A DNA stretch of 64,000 nucleotides from Lachnospiraceae bacterium UBA1721 (GTDB lineage Bacteria; Bacillota; Clostridia; Lachnospirales; Lachnospiraceae), in NCBI GenBank assembly GCA_002317155.1, contig DCIR01000055.1, positions 1 through 64,000 of the forward strand, in the 5' to 3' direction. How positions within the stretch are numbered: the stretch's first letter is position 1; each line of letters opens with the position of its first letter. The position numbers and the translations under genes are program-made. Under the pieces are notes generated by a model. It worked only from the letters and a program-made list of their open reading frames with translations. It ran no database searches and had not been told where the DNA came from. Below are positions 51,513 through 61,543 of the stretch, piece by piece.

Positions 51513-53081
51513 ATGTCAGCAGAATCAGTTTTTAAGAAAATTAAAAATGTAGACAAGAAGCTGTTGATACAGTTAGTGGTTGTATTTATATTTCCTCTGA
51601 TATTGTGCATAGTAATATGCGCATTCAGGGGATTAAATTTTTTTAAGTTATATATTCCTTATTCAAAGGATAATGACAGTTTGTTTTATTATAAGCTGGT
51701 AGAAGGCGTATTGTCGCCCGGTGGAATAAAGGGATATTACGGTTTTAATGAAAATCATGCCCAAATCGGATCGTTTGCGGCATGGAATCCGGTAATAGTG
51801 TTGCCGTGGATTGTGTTTGGAAGATTGTTCGGATGGAATTCATTTTCACCGATTCTTTATAATGTTATTTTCTTTTCTATTTCTCTGACTGCGTTTGTTG
51901 GATTGGCAAAATTAAATATAAAGCAGACGGCATGCCTACTGGTTGGATTGGCATTATATCCGCCTTTGCCTCTTCATTTGATGAATATGCTTCCGGAAGC
52001 AAATGTGGCATCATTTATACTATTGGATTTTGCCTGTGTTTTTGCATATATTAATTCTAAAAAGCGAGGATTCCTTGCGACATCTTTGGGCTTTTGCATA
52101 TATCTTACTATGTGCAGACCATATTATTTCCTGCTATTTGTAATTACATTTTATTATTATGCGAAGAGTAAAATGAAAAACTGGTGGATGTTACCGATAG
52201 CATCCATGGTGGTGGCAGTTGGAGCTTATCTGCTGACAACCAAGTATTTCACAGCTGAATATTTTGAGCCATTATTCAGTTACCCGTATATGGATTTTAT
52301 AAAGCGTGGAGAAATTAGATGGGCATTGAGCAATACATACCATACCATGCTTGATACCGCACGCAGCATATACGATTATGTCAGAGGCGGTATAATGTAT
52401 GGCGGATTGCCAAGTGTTCAATATGCGATTGCCATGCTGATGTCGATACTTCTTCTGATAGCTTCAATCAGTAAAAAGAATAAAGAGAAGAGCGCAGTAT
52501 ATTGGGGTATGGGACTGAATTATATTTGCGTCTTCATGGCAATATTGATATTGCTCAGAAAAGCGAATGAAGGAGCGCGTCATAGTTTTGTTTTTTCACT
52601 CATCGCATTGATTTTACTGTTTACGGTAGAATTTGATGTGCGCGGAGCCATTCGTCATTTACTGATATTTGCGGTTTTGATTTTCTTGGCTACTAAAGGA
52701 ACCTATCAGCTTAGAAGCTATGACCTTTCTAATGTATGTGCAGTTCCACAGGATGAGATAGAGGCTTTGGAAGCTGAGCTGAAGGATTCATTAGTGATAT
52801 CAGACAGTGGTGATAAGTACGAAAATACTATTGCCTGGGTTTTGGTGGATTACAGTGGCGATAACTACATGATTACGGATTATCATTCACTGTTCGCTGT
52901 TCCGGGGGCGATGGGACTTAATATTTGCAGCTATGATTATATTGTTGGAAATATTGATTGCCTCAAGTCCGGATATTTAGCTGTTCCACCCGGAGGCGAT
53001 ATTGATGAACTGAGCCAAGAGAGGAATTTCACAGAGATTGCAAGAACTGCGAATATTCTGATATATAAGGTTGATTATTAA
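51513..53081 (+). CDS. polytopic membrane protein, possibly GT-C-like
   Basis: 522 residues with about eleven hydrophobic helices and a soluble C-terminal ~100 residues. An early external loop with YSKDNDSLFYYKLVEGVLSP and an acidic/aromatic pattern after helix 1 recalls GT-C glycosyltransferases that use lipid-linked sugars, but no definite motif was recognised. GGAGGGG precedes the ATG (51513). It is in a transcription unit of its own after the regulator. AT-rich degenerate repeats follow its stop codon. Confidence 0.65.
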   Translation: MSAESVFKKIKNVDKKLLIQLVVVFIFPLILCIVICAFRGLNFFKLYIPYSKDNDSLFYYKLVEGVLSPGGIKGYYGFNENHAQIGSFAAWNPVIVLPWIVFGRLFGWNSFSPILYNVIFFSISLTAFVGLAKLNIKQTACLLVGLALYPPLPLHLMNMLPEANVASFILLDFACVFAYINSKKRGFLATSLGFCIYLTMCRPYYFLLFVITFYYYAKSKMKNWWMLPIASMVVAVGAYLLTTKYFTAEYFEPLFSYPYMDFIKRGEIRWALSNTYHTMLDTARSIYDYVRGGIMYGGLPSVQYAIAMLMSILLLIASISKKNKEKSAVYWGMGLNYICVFMAILILLRKANEGARHSFVFSLIALILLFTVEFDVRGAIRHLLIFAVLIFLATKGTYQLRSYDLSNVCAVPQDEIEALEAELKDSLVISDSGDKYENTIAWVLVDYSGDNYMITDYHSLFAVPGAMGLNICSYDYIVGNIDCLKSGYLAVPPGGDIDELSQERNFTEIARTANILIYKVDY

Positions 53082-53163
53082 TGGATATATCAATAGGATG
53101 AGAATGTTAATAGAATTGATATTGATAGAATAAGATTATCAACATTTACTGTAGAATATTACT

Positions 53164-53191
53164 TTGTTTATTATCTACAAAATGATACAAT
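53164..53191 (+). promoter_or_regulatory. possible promoter of the sugar kinase
   Basis: TTGTTT, 16 nt, TACAAT, some 35-40 nt before the ribosome binding site CGGAGG. A moderate match only. Confidence 0.4.
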
Positions 53192-53229
53192 AATGCGTGA
53201 ATAACAATGACTTACGGAGGATTAAAACA

Positions 53230-54825
53230 GTGAGTGCAAAGGAATTAATTGAAAGCGGAAAAGCAGTACTTGGTATTGAGTTTGGTTCGACCAGAATCAA
53301 GGGAGTACTTATCGATGAGAATCATACACCTATCGCATCAGGCGATCATGAGTGGGAGAACCGTCTTGATAATGGAGTATGGACTTATACACTTGATGAT
53401 ATTTGGACAGGACTTCAGGATACCTATGCTAATCTTCGCAAGGATGTAATGACAAAGTATGGCGTGGAAATCAAGAAGCTTGCAGCAATCGGTTTTTCAG
53501 GAATGATGCATGGCTATATGGCATTTAATAAGGAAGGTGAACTTCTCGTTCCTTTCAGAACCTGGAGAAATACAATTACCGGACCTGCTGCAAAGGAACT
53601 TACCGAGCTTCTCGGATTTAATATTCCTCAGCGTTGGAGCATTGCACATCTTTATCAGGCAATTCTCAATAATGAAGAGCATGTTAAGGATATTACATAT
53701 TTCACAACTCTTGCAGGATATATTCATTGGCAGATGACAGGTGAGAAGGTAATGGGAGTCGGTGAGGCTTCAGGTATGTTCCCTATTGATTCTTCAATTT
53801 GCGATTACAATGCTGCTATGCTTGATAAGTTCGCAGCACTTGATAATGTTAAAAAATATGGCTGGGATATCCGTGAGATTCTTCCCAAGGTTCTTCCTGC
53901 AGGCGCAGAGGCCGGTAAGCTTACTGCAGAGGGCGCTAAAAAGCTTGACCCTTCAGGAAACCTCGAGGCAGGTATTCCTTTTGCTCCCTGTGAGGGTGAT
54001 GCAGGTACAGGTATGGCAGCTACCAATTCAGTAGCAAAGCGTACCGGTAATGTATCAGCAGGTACCAGCGTATTTGCAATGGTTGTTCTTGAGGAGGATC
54101 TTAAGAAGGTACATGAGGAGCTTGACCTTGTTACTACACCTGCAGGTGCAACAGTAGCCATGGTTCACTGCAATAACTGTACCTCTGATCTTAATGCATG
54201 GGTTGGTCTTTTCAAGGAATTTGCAGATATGTTTGGAATGGATATCAGCATGAATGATATCTATGGCAAGCTTTATACCAATGCTCTTAACGGCGATAAG
54301 GATTGCGGCGGACTCCTTGCATTCAATACTTTCTCTGGAGAGCCTGTAATCGGTCTTAATGAAGGTAGACCTATGTTTGCTAGAAAGCCTGCAGCTAAGA
54401 TGAATCTTGCTAATTTCATGAGAACTCATCTCTATGCTTCACTTGCTACTCTTAAGGTTGGTTGTGATATTCTCTTCAAGGAGGAGAAGGTTAAGTGCGA
54501 TACCATCTATGGTCATGGTGGACTTTTCAAGACTAAGGGAGTAGGTCAGGGAATTTTGGCAGCAGCAATGAATGCTCCTGTTGCTGTAATGGAGACCGCA
54601 GGAGAAGGCGGACCTTGGGGTATGGCTCTTCTCGCTGCATACATGGTTAATAAGGCTGACGGAGAGACTCTTGACGAGTATCTTGCAAACAAGGTATTCA
54701 ATGGTGAGAAGGGTTCTGTAATGCAGCCCGATCCCGCTGACGTAGCAGGATTTGATGCATATATCGAGGAATATGTTAAGGCTATTCCTGCAGAAGAAGT
54801 TCTTAACGATGCATTGCCTCTGTAA
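53230..54825 (+). CDS. FGGY-family carbohydrate kinase (xylulokinase-like)
   Basis: ATP-dependent sugar kinase of 531 residues. Signatures: phosphate loop [74 protein letters not shown] with the catalytic Asp region, [12 protein letters not shown] and [17 protein letters not shown]. It fits a long xylulo-/ribulokinase-like subgroup; the exact sugar cannot be read. GTG 53230 is chosen because CGGAGG lies 9 nt upstream. The adjacent transaldolase supports a pentose-pathway role. Confidence 0.9.
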   Translation: MSAKELIESGKAVLGIEFGSTRIKGVLIDENHTPIASGDHEWENRLDNGVWTYTLDDIWTGLQDTYANLRKDVMTKYGVEIKKLAAIGFSGMMHGYMAFNKEGELLVPFRTWRNTITGPAAKELTELLGFNIPQRWSIAHLYQAILNNEEHVKDITYFTTLAGYIHWQMTGEKVMGVGEASGMFPIDSSICDYNAAMLDKFAALDNVKKYGWDIREILPKVLPAGAEAGKLTAEGAKKLDPSGNLEAGIPFAPCEGDAGTGMAATNSVAKRTGNVSAGTSVFAMVVLEEDLKKVHEELDLVTTPAGATVAMVHCNNCTSDLNAWVGLFKEFADMFGMDISMNDIYGKLYTNALNGDKDCGGLLAFNTFSGEPVIGLNEGRPMFARKPAAKMNLANFMRTHLYASLATLKVGCDILFKEEKVKCDTIYGHGGLFKTKGVGQGILAAAMNAPVAVMETAGEGGPWGMALLAAYMVNKADGETLDEYLANKVFNGEKGSVMQPDPADVAGFDAYIEEYVKAIPAEEVLNDALPL

Positions 54826-54843
54826 TTAAATATATGAAAAAAC

Positions 54844-54906
54844 GTGCCACTTAATATGATGTGCTCTGCAAATCTTGACAGATATCATTAGAGTGGCACT
54901 TTTATT
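54844..54906 (+). terminator. terminator of the sugar kinase
   Basis: GTGCCACT and AGTGGCAC pair around a large, partly structured loop and are followed by TTTTATT. Confidence 0.75.
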
Positions 54907-55047
54907 GGCAATTTAAATAGCAATAAGTAAACAATTCAGAGCAATATTGCTATCGCAAATGATTCGCCGAGGAAATATAATGACATTATGATATATATGA
55001 GAAGGTATATTTCATAAAATATAATTACTTTTATAAGGAGAAAAACA

Positions 55048-55704
55048 ATGAAGATTTTTGTTGACACCGGTAAAATCGAAGAGATCAAGAAGGCTAATGA
55101 CATGGGCGTTATCTGTGGTGTTACCACCAACCCTTCACTTATCGCTAAGGAAGGTGGACGTCCTCAGGAAGAAATCCTTAAGGAGATCGCTTCAATCGTT
55201 GATGGCCCTATCTCAGGTGAGGTTAAGGCTACTACCGTAGACGCTGAGGGTATGATCGCTGAAGGTCGTGAGATTGCAAAGCTTCATCCTAATATGGTTG
55301 TTAAGATTCCTATGACTGTTGAAGGCCTCAAGGCTGTTAAGGTTCTTTCAGCAGAAGGTATCAAGACCAACGTTACTCTTATTTTCTCAGCTAACCAGGC
55401 TATTCTTGCTGCAAATGCAGGTGCAACTTATGTATCACCTTTCCTTGGCAGACTTGATGATATCTCTATGCCCGGTATTGACCTTATCCGTCAGATCGCT
55501 GAGATCTTCCAGATTTATGGTTATGACTGCGAAATCATCGCTGCTTCAGTTCGTAATCCTATCCATGTTACTGACTGTGCACTTGCAGGCGCTGATATCG
55601 CTACCATTCCTTACAGCGTAATCGAGCAGATGACCAAGCATCCTCTTACCGATCAGGGTATTGCTAAGTTCCAGGCTGATTACCTCAAGGTATTTGGTAA
55701 CTAA
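55048..55704 (+). CDS. transaldolase (TalC/FSA family)
   Basis: 218-residue TIM barrel of the short transaldolase group: [34 protein letters not shown], Schiff-base Lys in [34 protein letters not shown]. The residue in [11 protein letters not shown] is Phe, as in transaldolases, rather than the Tyr of fructose-6-phosphate aldolase (YVAPYVNRID type); this supports transaldolase activity. AAGGAG lies 7-8 nt before ATG. It links pentose phosphates made with the upstream kinase to glycolysis. Confidence 0.93.
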   Translation: MKIFVDTGKIEEIKKANDMGVICGVTTNPSLIAKEGGRPQEEILKEIASIVDGPISGEVKATTVDAEGMIAEGREIAKLHPNMVVKIPMTVEGLKAVKVLSAEGIKTNVTLIFSANQAILAANAGATYVSPFLGRLDDISMPGIDLIRQIAEIFQIYGYDCEIIAASVRNPIHVTDCALAGADIATIPYSVIEQMTKHPLTDQGIAKFQADYLKVFGN

Positions 55705-55735
55705 TTCGAGAAATCTGAATTAATTATATATAATT

Positions 55736-55764
55736 AGGGCGAGCCTATGGTTCGCCCTTTTTTT
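55736..55764 (+). terminator. intrinsic terminator of the transaldolase gene
   Basis: AGGGCGAGCC / GGTTCGCCCT (one G-U) with a TAT loop and a T-run of seven. Confidence 0.95.
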
Positions 55765-55865
55765 ATTGAAAAGAAGCATTCTCATTGTATTTATTGAAAA
55801 AACACTTTGTTTATTGTATGGTTTTAGTGTATCCAATATCATGAATGCAGATTGGCTGGGTGAGT

Positions 55866-56885
55866 ATGAAATTAAGTATAATCGTGCCGGTTTATAACAT
55901 GGCCAAAGACAATAAATTGCAGTTTTGTATTGATTCATTATTGAATCAGACCATAGATGATTATGAGATAATCGCAGTCGATGATGCATCAACAGATGAA
56001 TCACCTGAGATCCTGAAAAAATATAGTGAAGATTATCCCGATAGGGTAAGAATATTTTTACAGAAGGAAAATAAGAAACAGGGTGCGGCAAAAAACGTCG
56101 GACTGAAGGCAGCTACCGGAGAGTGGATCGGATTCATCGACAGTGATGACTGGGTAACTCCTGATTATTATGAAAAATTAATCGGCAAAGCCGAGGCTAC
56201 CGGAGCTGATGTTGTAGGGTGCCATTATTCCATAGTTCATGAGCATACATTTGAAGTTGGTGATGTGGTATGCAATAACAGTCTTGACCAGGCCGGATTC
56301 CTTGATGGAGAGAAACATAAAAAATTATTCATGCAGTTTGGAAGCATGGTAATCAAGGTATATAAGAGAAATATTATTGTGGAAAATAAACTGGATTTTC
56401 CGGAGGGTATCTTCTATGAGGATAACTGTGCAGGTCCTATATGGTCTGCTTATTTTTCTCATTTTGAGATGGTTGATGAACCCTTGTATTATTATTACCA
56501 ACATTCGGATTCTACAGTACATACCGTGGAAATGTCTCGACTTTATAATAGAATGACAGCGTGCGAAATCTTGAAGGAGAGATTGACTGAGAGAGGATTG
56601 TACGGCAAGTATCATGATGAGCTGGAATATATTTTCAGTATGCTATATTTCAAGAACACTTTGTTCTCATATATGCTTGCAAAACATACTGAGGGAATAG
56701 GATTTGTAAAAAAACTGAAGGCAGGAATGCTGGAGCATTTCCCGAACTTCAGAAAGAATAAGTACTATGTGGTGCCTGATGCTGAGGAAGCAAGGATGAT
56801 AGATTTGCTTATGAAAAATACCACGCAGTTTTATGTTTATTATTCGCTGTTGTGGTTCTATCGTCGTAAAATCAGACATCAGTAA
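55866..56885 (+). CDS. glycosyltransferase family 2
   Basis: 339 residues, GT-A fold: LSIIVPVYNMAKDNKLQFCI, EIIAVDDASTDESPEIL, KKQGAAKNVGLKAATGEW, the DxD-type FIDSDDWVTPDYYEKL and GIFYEDNCAGPIWSAYF. Resembles capsule and teichoic-acid glycosyltransferases acting on the cell surface. ATG 55866 is preferred (GGGTGAG just upstream); ATG 55845 would add seven residues. It stands alone outside the main polysaccharide locus and its stop abuts the stop of the next, opposite-strand gene. Confidence 0.9.
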   Translation: MKLSIIVPVYNMAKDNKLQFCIDSLLNQTIDDYEIIAVDDASTDESPEILKKYSEDYPDRVRIFLQKENKKQGAAKNVGLKAATGEWIGFIDSDDWVTPDYYEKLIGKAEATGADVVGCHYSIVHEHTFEVGDVVCNNSLDQAGFLDGEKHKKLFMQFGSMVIKVYKRNIIVENKLDFPEGIFYEDNCAGPIWSAYFSHFEMVDEPLYYYYQHSDSTVHTVEMSRLYNRMTACEILKERLTERGLYGKYHDELEYIFSMLYFKNTLFSYMLAKHTEGIGFVKKLKAGMLEHFPNFRKNKYYVVPDAEEARMIDLLMKNTTQFYVYYSLLWFYRRKIRHQ

Positions 56886-57812
56886 TCATAGTAATAAAGA
56901 TATCAGTGGCAGGGTAATAAATGAAAGCAGTGTGCTCACCAATATACAGTTGGCTGACAGTTCCATCTCACTGTGATGAATCTCTGCAAGGTTGAGAATA
57001 ATAGATGCGCACGGAGTTGCTGCGAGTATTAGTATGCTTGCCTTAAATGAGTAGGGCAGAGGCAGAAAATATACGCACGCATAACAGAATAGAGGAAATA
57101 CAACCATTTTTCCGAAACATGATGCGTATACTGCAGGATTGGTCCAAAGTTTCTTGAAGGGAACTGTGGCGAGTCTGATACCTACTATAAGCATACATAC
57201 AGGAGTGGTCATTTTGCCAAGCAAATCGACCGCATCAAGAACGAGTGACGGAATGTAGTTCTTGGCTCCGGTAACGTATAAAGGAATAGCTACAAGAAAA
57301 GCAAATGCAGCAGGATTAACAAATGCAGCTTTGACAGTCATGTATTTCTTATCTCTGGTGAGACAATAGATACCCATTGTAAATACCAGGATATTCATAG
57401 TGATGACCTGGATAGATGAGTAGCACATAACCTCAGGATTATCGGGAAGCAAAGCTTTGACAATCGGAAGACCGAAGAAGCCTACGTTGCCGAGAACCAT
57501 AGCGATATTCATAATGCGATATCTGGCGTCCTCATGTTTTTTTCTGAAGAGTAGATAAAGGATGGCGCAGAATGCAGCCTGAAGCAGAAACGATACTAAA
57601 AAGTAGAAGCCCATCCATTTGAAGTCCTCAAGTGAGAAGTCGAGCTTAACAAATGAAGAAACCTGCATGCAGGGACCGAGTACATATATAAGAATAGCGG
57701 AAAGCGTTGAGAGATGATCTCCCAATGCTTTTTTTGTTTTAGATAAAAGATAGCCGGGAGCTATAAATAATAAAGTAGTGAGAACTGTTGAAAGGGCAAT
57801 TTTAAATTCCAT
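56886..57812 (-). CDS. AEC-family transporter (auxin efflux carrier type)
   Basis: 308-residue membrane protein with ten helices, read on the minus strand from ATG 57812. The start FKIALSTVLTTLLFIAPGYL, NVGFFGLPIVKALLPDNPEV and the late CASIILNLAEIHHSEMEL are typical of the permeases that move malate, auxin-like or amino acid anions. It converges on the GT2 gene with no spacer, so the two 3' ends overlap in transcription. Substrate unknown. Confidence 0.9.
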   Translation of the reverse strand: MEFKIALSTVLTTLLFIAPGYLLSKTKKALGDHLSTLSAILIYVLGPCMQVSSFVKLDFSLEDFKWMGFYFLVSFLLQAAFCAILYLLFRKKHEDARYRIMNIAMVLGNVGFFGLPIVKALLPDNPEVMCYSSIQVITMNILVFTMGIYCLTRDKKYMTVKAAFVNPAAFAFLVAIPLYVTGAKNYIPSLVLDAVDLLGKMTTPVCMLIVGIRLATVPFKKLWTNPAVYASCFGKMVVFPLFCYACVYFLPLPYSFKASILILAATPCASIILNLAEIHHSEMELSANCILVSTLLSFITLPLISLLL

Positions 57813-58193
57813 GGTTAATTACCTATTAATAATATGTTGATTAATATATATGCGTTGTGCGCTGGTAAACAATATTTGTTTCTTCGATTGTTTATATTAG
57901 CATACTAATTAAGCTTTCTATATATTATTATTTCACAAATTATCCTTTGCGTGGATGCAAGATAATTGGAAGGGAGGAATAGTAAAGATTAATCGGGTAT
58001 AGGTAAAATTAATTACAAAGAGGGTATAATAGAAAATAGCAATAGGCAAAAACTATAACCAATGATAAAAACGGCGTATTATACAATAACTGAACATAGT
58101 GATAACATAACGATTGTAAGGAACAGCAATACAAAAACTGATTATAAATGAAAAGAAAGCATCTCTAACAGGGATGGACGGAGGAAGAAGAAT
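57813..58193. other. intergenic region between divergent transporter and metY-like genes
   Basis: A 380-bp AT-rich gap holding the 5' regions of both neighbours. GGTATAAT at about 58023 may be a -10 box for the metY-like gene but has no good -35 partner. I see neither the SAM-I riboswitch core nor a T-box antiterminator (no UGGNACC-like string), although metY-type genes often have them. Confidence 0.5.
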
Positions 58194-59504
58194 ATGAGCA
58201 AGAAGACAAGAGCAGAGAGAGAATTAAGATTTGAAACCAAGCAGCTTCATGTTGGACAGGAAAGCGCAGATCCCGTAACTGACGCAAGAGCAGTTCCTAT
58301 TTATCTTACAAGTTCATATGTATTTCATAACAGCCAGCACGCAGCAGACCGTTTCGGACTCAGAGATGCAGGTAATATTTACGGAAGACTTACCAATCCC
58401 ACACAGGGAGTATTCGAGCAGAGAATTGCAGCACTTGAGGGTGGTGTAGCAGCACTCGGAGTTGCATCCGGAGCAGCAGCTCTTTCATATGCATTCAGAG
58501 CAGTAGCTCATGCAGGAGATCACATTGTAGCAGCTAAGAATATCTACGGTGGAACCTACAATCTCCTTGCACACACTCTTCCTGATTACGGAATTGAGAC
58601 CACCTTTGTAAATCCTTTTGATTATGAGGGAATCGAAGCTGCAATCAAGGAGAACACCAAGGCAATTGAGATTGAGACTCTTGGTAATCCCAATTCAGAA
58701 GTAGTAGATATCGAGAGAATCGCTAACATTGCACATGCACACAAGATTCCTCTTATCGTAGATAACACCTTTGCAACTCCTTATCTTGTAAGACCTATCG
58801 AGTATGGCGCAGACATAGTTATACATTCAGCAACCAAGTTCATCGGTGGTCACGGAACCACAATCGGTGGTGTGATTGTAGATTCAGGTAAGTTTGACTG
58901 GATTGCTTCAGGCAAGTTCCCTTGGTTGGTTGAGCCCAATGTATCTTATCACGGTGTAAGCTTTGCAAAGGATACAGCACCTGCAGCATTTGCTACATAT
59001 ATCAGAGCAATTCTTCTTCGTGATGAAGGAGCTACACTTTCACCTATTCATGCATTCATTTTCCTCCAGGGACTTGAGACACTCTCGCTCAGAGTAGAGA
59101 GACATGTAGAAAATGCACTTAAAGTTGTAGAGTATCTTAAGAACCAGCCTCTTGTAGAGAAGGTAAATCATCCTTCAATCACAACTGATGCTACTCAGAA
59201 GGAACTTTACGCTAAGTACTTCCCTAACGGAGGCGGCTCAATCTTTACCTTTGAGATCAAAGGTGGAGCAGAAAAAGCACAGCAGTTTATCGACAACCTT
59301 GAGATTTTCTCACTCCTTGCAAATGTAGCGGATGTTAAGTCACTTGCTATACATCCCGCATCAACCACTCATTCAGAGTGCAACGAGGCTGAGCTTCTTG
59401 ACCAGGGTATCAAGCCTAACACTATCAGACTTTCAATTGGTACCGAGAACATTGCAGATATCATTGAGGATCTCGATGAGGCATTCAAAGCAATTGCAGA
59501 GTAA
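58194..59504 (+). CDS. metY: O-acetylhomoserine sulfhydrylase family (MetY-like)
   Basis: PLP enzyme of the Cys/Met-metabolism group, 436 residues, making homocysteine from O-acetylhomoserine and sulfide (or cysteine from O-acetylserine). Motifs: RFETKQLHVGQESADPVTDA, YGRLTNPTQGVFEQRIAALE, LGNPNSEVVDIERIANIAH, VDNTFATPYL, the PLP lysine in IHSATKFIGGHGTTIGG and HPASTTHSECNEAELLDQG. GGACGGAGGAAGAAG provides the ribosome binding site. Pairs with cysK just downstream. Confidence 0.95.
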   Translation: MSKKTRAERELRFETKQLHVGQESADPVTDARAVPIYLTSSYVFHNSQHAADRFGLRDAGNIYGRLTNPTQGVFEQRIAALEGGVAALGVASGAAALSYAFRAVAHAGDHIVAAKNIYGGTYNLLAHTLPDYGIETTFVNPFDYEGIEAAIKENTKAIEIETLGNPNSEVVDIERIANIAHAHKIPLIVDNTFATPYLVRPIEYGADIVIHSATKFIGGHGTTIGGVIVDSGKFDWIASGKFPWLVEPNVSYHGVSFAKDTAPAAFATYIRAILLRDEGATLSPIHAFIFLQGLETLSLRVERHVENALKVVEYLKNQPLVEKVNHPSITTDATQKELYAKYFPNGGGSIFTFEIKGGAEKAQQFIDNLEIFSLLANVADVKSLAIHPASTTHSECNEAELLDQGIKPNTIRLSIGTENIADIIEDLDEAFKAIAE

Positions 59505-59535
59505 TAAAATAATTTATACTTTGTGAGTAGTGTGA

Positions 59536-59541
59536 TATAAT
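59536..59541 (+). promoter_or_regulatory. extended -10 promoter of cysK
   Basis: TGATATAAT is an extended -10 element; the region 17 nt upstream (TTTATA) is only a weak -35. Transcription would start just before the hairpin at 59551. Confidence 0.5.
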
Positions 59542-59550
59542 ACTAGTACG

Positions 59551-59579
59551 CAAATACCTACTGAAGTGATGGGTATTTG
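59551..59579 (+). promoter_or_regulatory. 5'-end hairpin of the cysK mRNA
   Basis: CAAATACC / GGTATTTG pairs over 8 bp with a 13-nt loop at the expected 5' end of the RNA, 30 nt before the start codon. It may stabilise the transcript or respond to cysteine supply. Confidence 0.45.
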
Positions 59580-59608
59580 AACTAATGGGATTATGAAGGA
59601 GAATTATC

Positions 59609-60544
59609 ATGAGTGATATTAAAAAGAGTGCAGCAGAACTTATAGGAAAAACACCTCTTCTTGAGGCTTCAAAATATGCAGCTAAGGCTGAAGTAACAGA
59701 TGCAACAATTCTTGTAAAACTTGAGTATCTCAATCCGGCAGGATCTGTTAAGGATAGAGTAGCTCTTGCAATGATCGAGGATGCAGAGGCAAAGGGAATT
59801 CTTAAGCCCGGAGCAACAATTATTGAGCCTACCAGCGGTAATACCGGAATTGGTCTTGCTTCTGTAGCGGCAGCAAAGGGATATAAGGCAATTCTTACAC
59901 TTCCTGAGACAATGAGTGTAGAGCGTAGAACCTTCCTTAAAGCATACGGTGCAGAAATCGTTCTTACTGAAGGCGCTAAGGGAATGAAGGGTGCTATTGC
60001 TAAGGCTGAAGAGCTCAGAGATTCAATTCCCGGATCAGTAATTTTAGGACAGTTTGATAATCCGGCTAACCCCGCTGCTCACAAGGCAACTACAGGTCCT
60101 GAAATTTGGGAACAGACTGATGGTAAGGTTGATATCTTTGTTGCAGGTGTTGGTACCGGCGGAACTGTCAGTGGTGTAGGAGAGTTCTTGAAGTCACAGA
60201 ATCCTGATGTTAAAATAGTTGCAGTAGAGCCTGCAACAAGCCCTGTACTTTCAAAGGGAGAGGCAGGACCTCATAAGATTCAGGGTATCGGCGCAGGATT
60301 TGTTCCCGCCACACTTAATACCAAGATTTATGATGAGGTAATAGCAATTGAGAATGATGATGCATTTGCAGAAGGCGCAGCTTTCGGTAAGGCAGAAGGC
60401 GTTCTTGTAGGAATTTCTTCAGGAGCAGCTCTTAAGGCAGCATCAATTCTTGCTAAGCGTCCTGAAAATAAGGGTAAGGTAATCGTAGCACTCCTTCCCG
60501 ATTCAGGTGACAGATATCTTTCAACTGCACTTTTCCAGAGCTAA
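59609..60544 (+). CDS. cysK: cysteine synthase A
   Basis: O-acetylserine(thiol)lyase, 311 residues: [22 protein letters not shown] Lys in [39 protein letters not shown], phosphate-binding [29 protein letters not shown]. Forms L-cysteine from O-acetylserine and sulfide. GAAGGAGA precedes the ATG. Own promoter and terminator; follows metY-like gene by 104 nt, consistent with a sulfur-assimilation block. Confidence 0.97.
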   Translation: MSDIKKSAAELIGKTPLLEASKYAAKAEVTDATILVKLEYLNPAGSVKDRVALAMIEDAEAKGILKPGATIIEPTSGNTGIGLASVAAAKGYKAILTLPETMSVERRTFLKAYGAEIVLTEGAKGMKGAIAKAEELRDSIPGSVILGQFDNPANPAAHKATTGPEIWEQTDGKVDIFVAGVGTGGTVSGVGEFLKSQNPDVKIVAVEPATSPVLSKGEAGPHKIQGIGAGFVPATLNTKIYDEVIAIENDDAFAEGAAFGKAEGVLVGISSGAALKAASILAKRPENKGKVIVALLPDSGDRYLSTALFQS

Positions 60545-60557
60545 TATTAAAAGCTTT

Positions 60558-60589
60558 AGGCATGGCAGAAACAACTGCCATGCCTTTTT
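60558..60589 (+). terminator. intrinsic terminator of cysK
   Basis: AGGCATGGCAG / CTGCCATGCCT is a perfect 11-bp stem with an AAACAA loop and TTTTT tail. Confidence 0.95.
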
Positions 60590-60629
60590 ATAACTTTAAT
60601 GGACAATGTAAAACAGATATAGGTGATTT

Positions 60630-61541
60630 ATGACACTTAACCAGTTAAGATATGTAATAGAAGTAGCAAACTCAACTTCAATGAACGAAGCGGCTAGAAA
60701 TCTCTTTATTTCTCAGCCCAGCCTTTCGGCGGCAATCCACGAACTTGAAGCAGAGATAGGAATGGATATTTTTATCAGATCCAACAGAGGAATAGTTGTT
60801 ACTCCTCAGGGTAAGGAATTCCTCGGATATGCTCGTCAGGTTGTAGAGCAGTATGAGCTTGTGGAGGCTCGCTATATCAGCAAGAGTGAAACAAAGAAGC
60901 GCTTTAGTGTATCAATGCAGCACTATACTTTTGCGGTAAATGCATTCATCGAGGTTGCCAAAAAGTTTGGATTGGATGATTATGATTTCTCAGTCTATGA
61001 GACCAGAACCAGCGATGTTATTCAGAATGTTAAGAATTTTAAGAGTGAAGTTGGTATTCTGTATCTGAATGATTTTAATGAGCAGGTGCTGCGTAAGATT
61101 TTTGCCGAAAATGATCTTTCCTTCCATAAGCTTTTCGATTGCCATATCTATGCATACATCACCAAAAAGCATCCGCTGGCAAATAGAGAAAAGGTAACTC
61201 TCGAGGAACTGTCTGAGTATCCTTGCCTTGCGTTTGATCAGGGCGATAACAATTCGTTCTATTTTGCAGAGGAGCTTTTCAGTACATTTGAGTATAAGAA
61301 GATTATTCATGCGAGCGATAGAGCGACTTTGTTAAATCTGTTCGTGGGTATGGATGGCTTTACTCTTTGCTCCGGTATTATCTGCGAGGATCTTAACGGT
61401 GATGAATTTACAGCAGTCAGACTCGATTGTGATGATCTGATGACTATTGGATATATCAAGCGTAAGGGAATACCGCTTTCGAAAATAGGTGAACTTTATA
61501 TTGAAGAGGTGATAAAATATAAAGAAAACGTATTGGAGTAA
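60630..61541 (+). CDS. LysR-family transcriptional regulator
   Basis: 303 residues. N-terminal helix-turn-helix (MTLNQLRYVIEVANSTSMNE, NLFISQPSLSAAIHELEAEI) and a two-lobed effector domain. Position after cysK suggests control of sulfur or cysteine genes, as with CysB/CmbR-type proteins, but it is not divergent to its target as usual, so this is tentative. trpF follows after 2 nt, so the two are co-transcribed and the ribosome site of trpF (GGAG) is inside this gene's end. Confidence 0.92.
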   Translation: MTLNQLRYVIEVANSTSMNEAARNLFISQPSLSAAIHELEAEIGMDIFIRSNRGIVVTPQGKEFLGYARQVVEQYELVEARYISKSETKKRFSVSMQHYTFAVNAFIEVAKKFGLDDYDFSVYETRTSDVIQNVKNFKSEVGILYLNDFNEQVLRKIFAENDLSFHKLFDCHIYAYITKKHPLANREKVTLEELSEYPCLAFDQGDNNSFYFAEELFSTFEYKKIIHASDRATLLNLFVGMDGFTLCSGIICEDLNGDEFTAVRLDCDDLMTIGYIKRKGIPLSKIGELYIEEVIKYKENVLE

Positions 61542-61543
61542 GT

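Noticed and set aside
57813..58193. SAM riboswitch or T-box before the metY-like gene
   Set aside because: The conserved cores of both were looked for and not seen, and no terminator precedes the gene.
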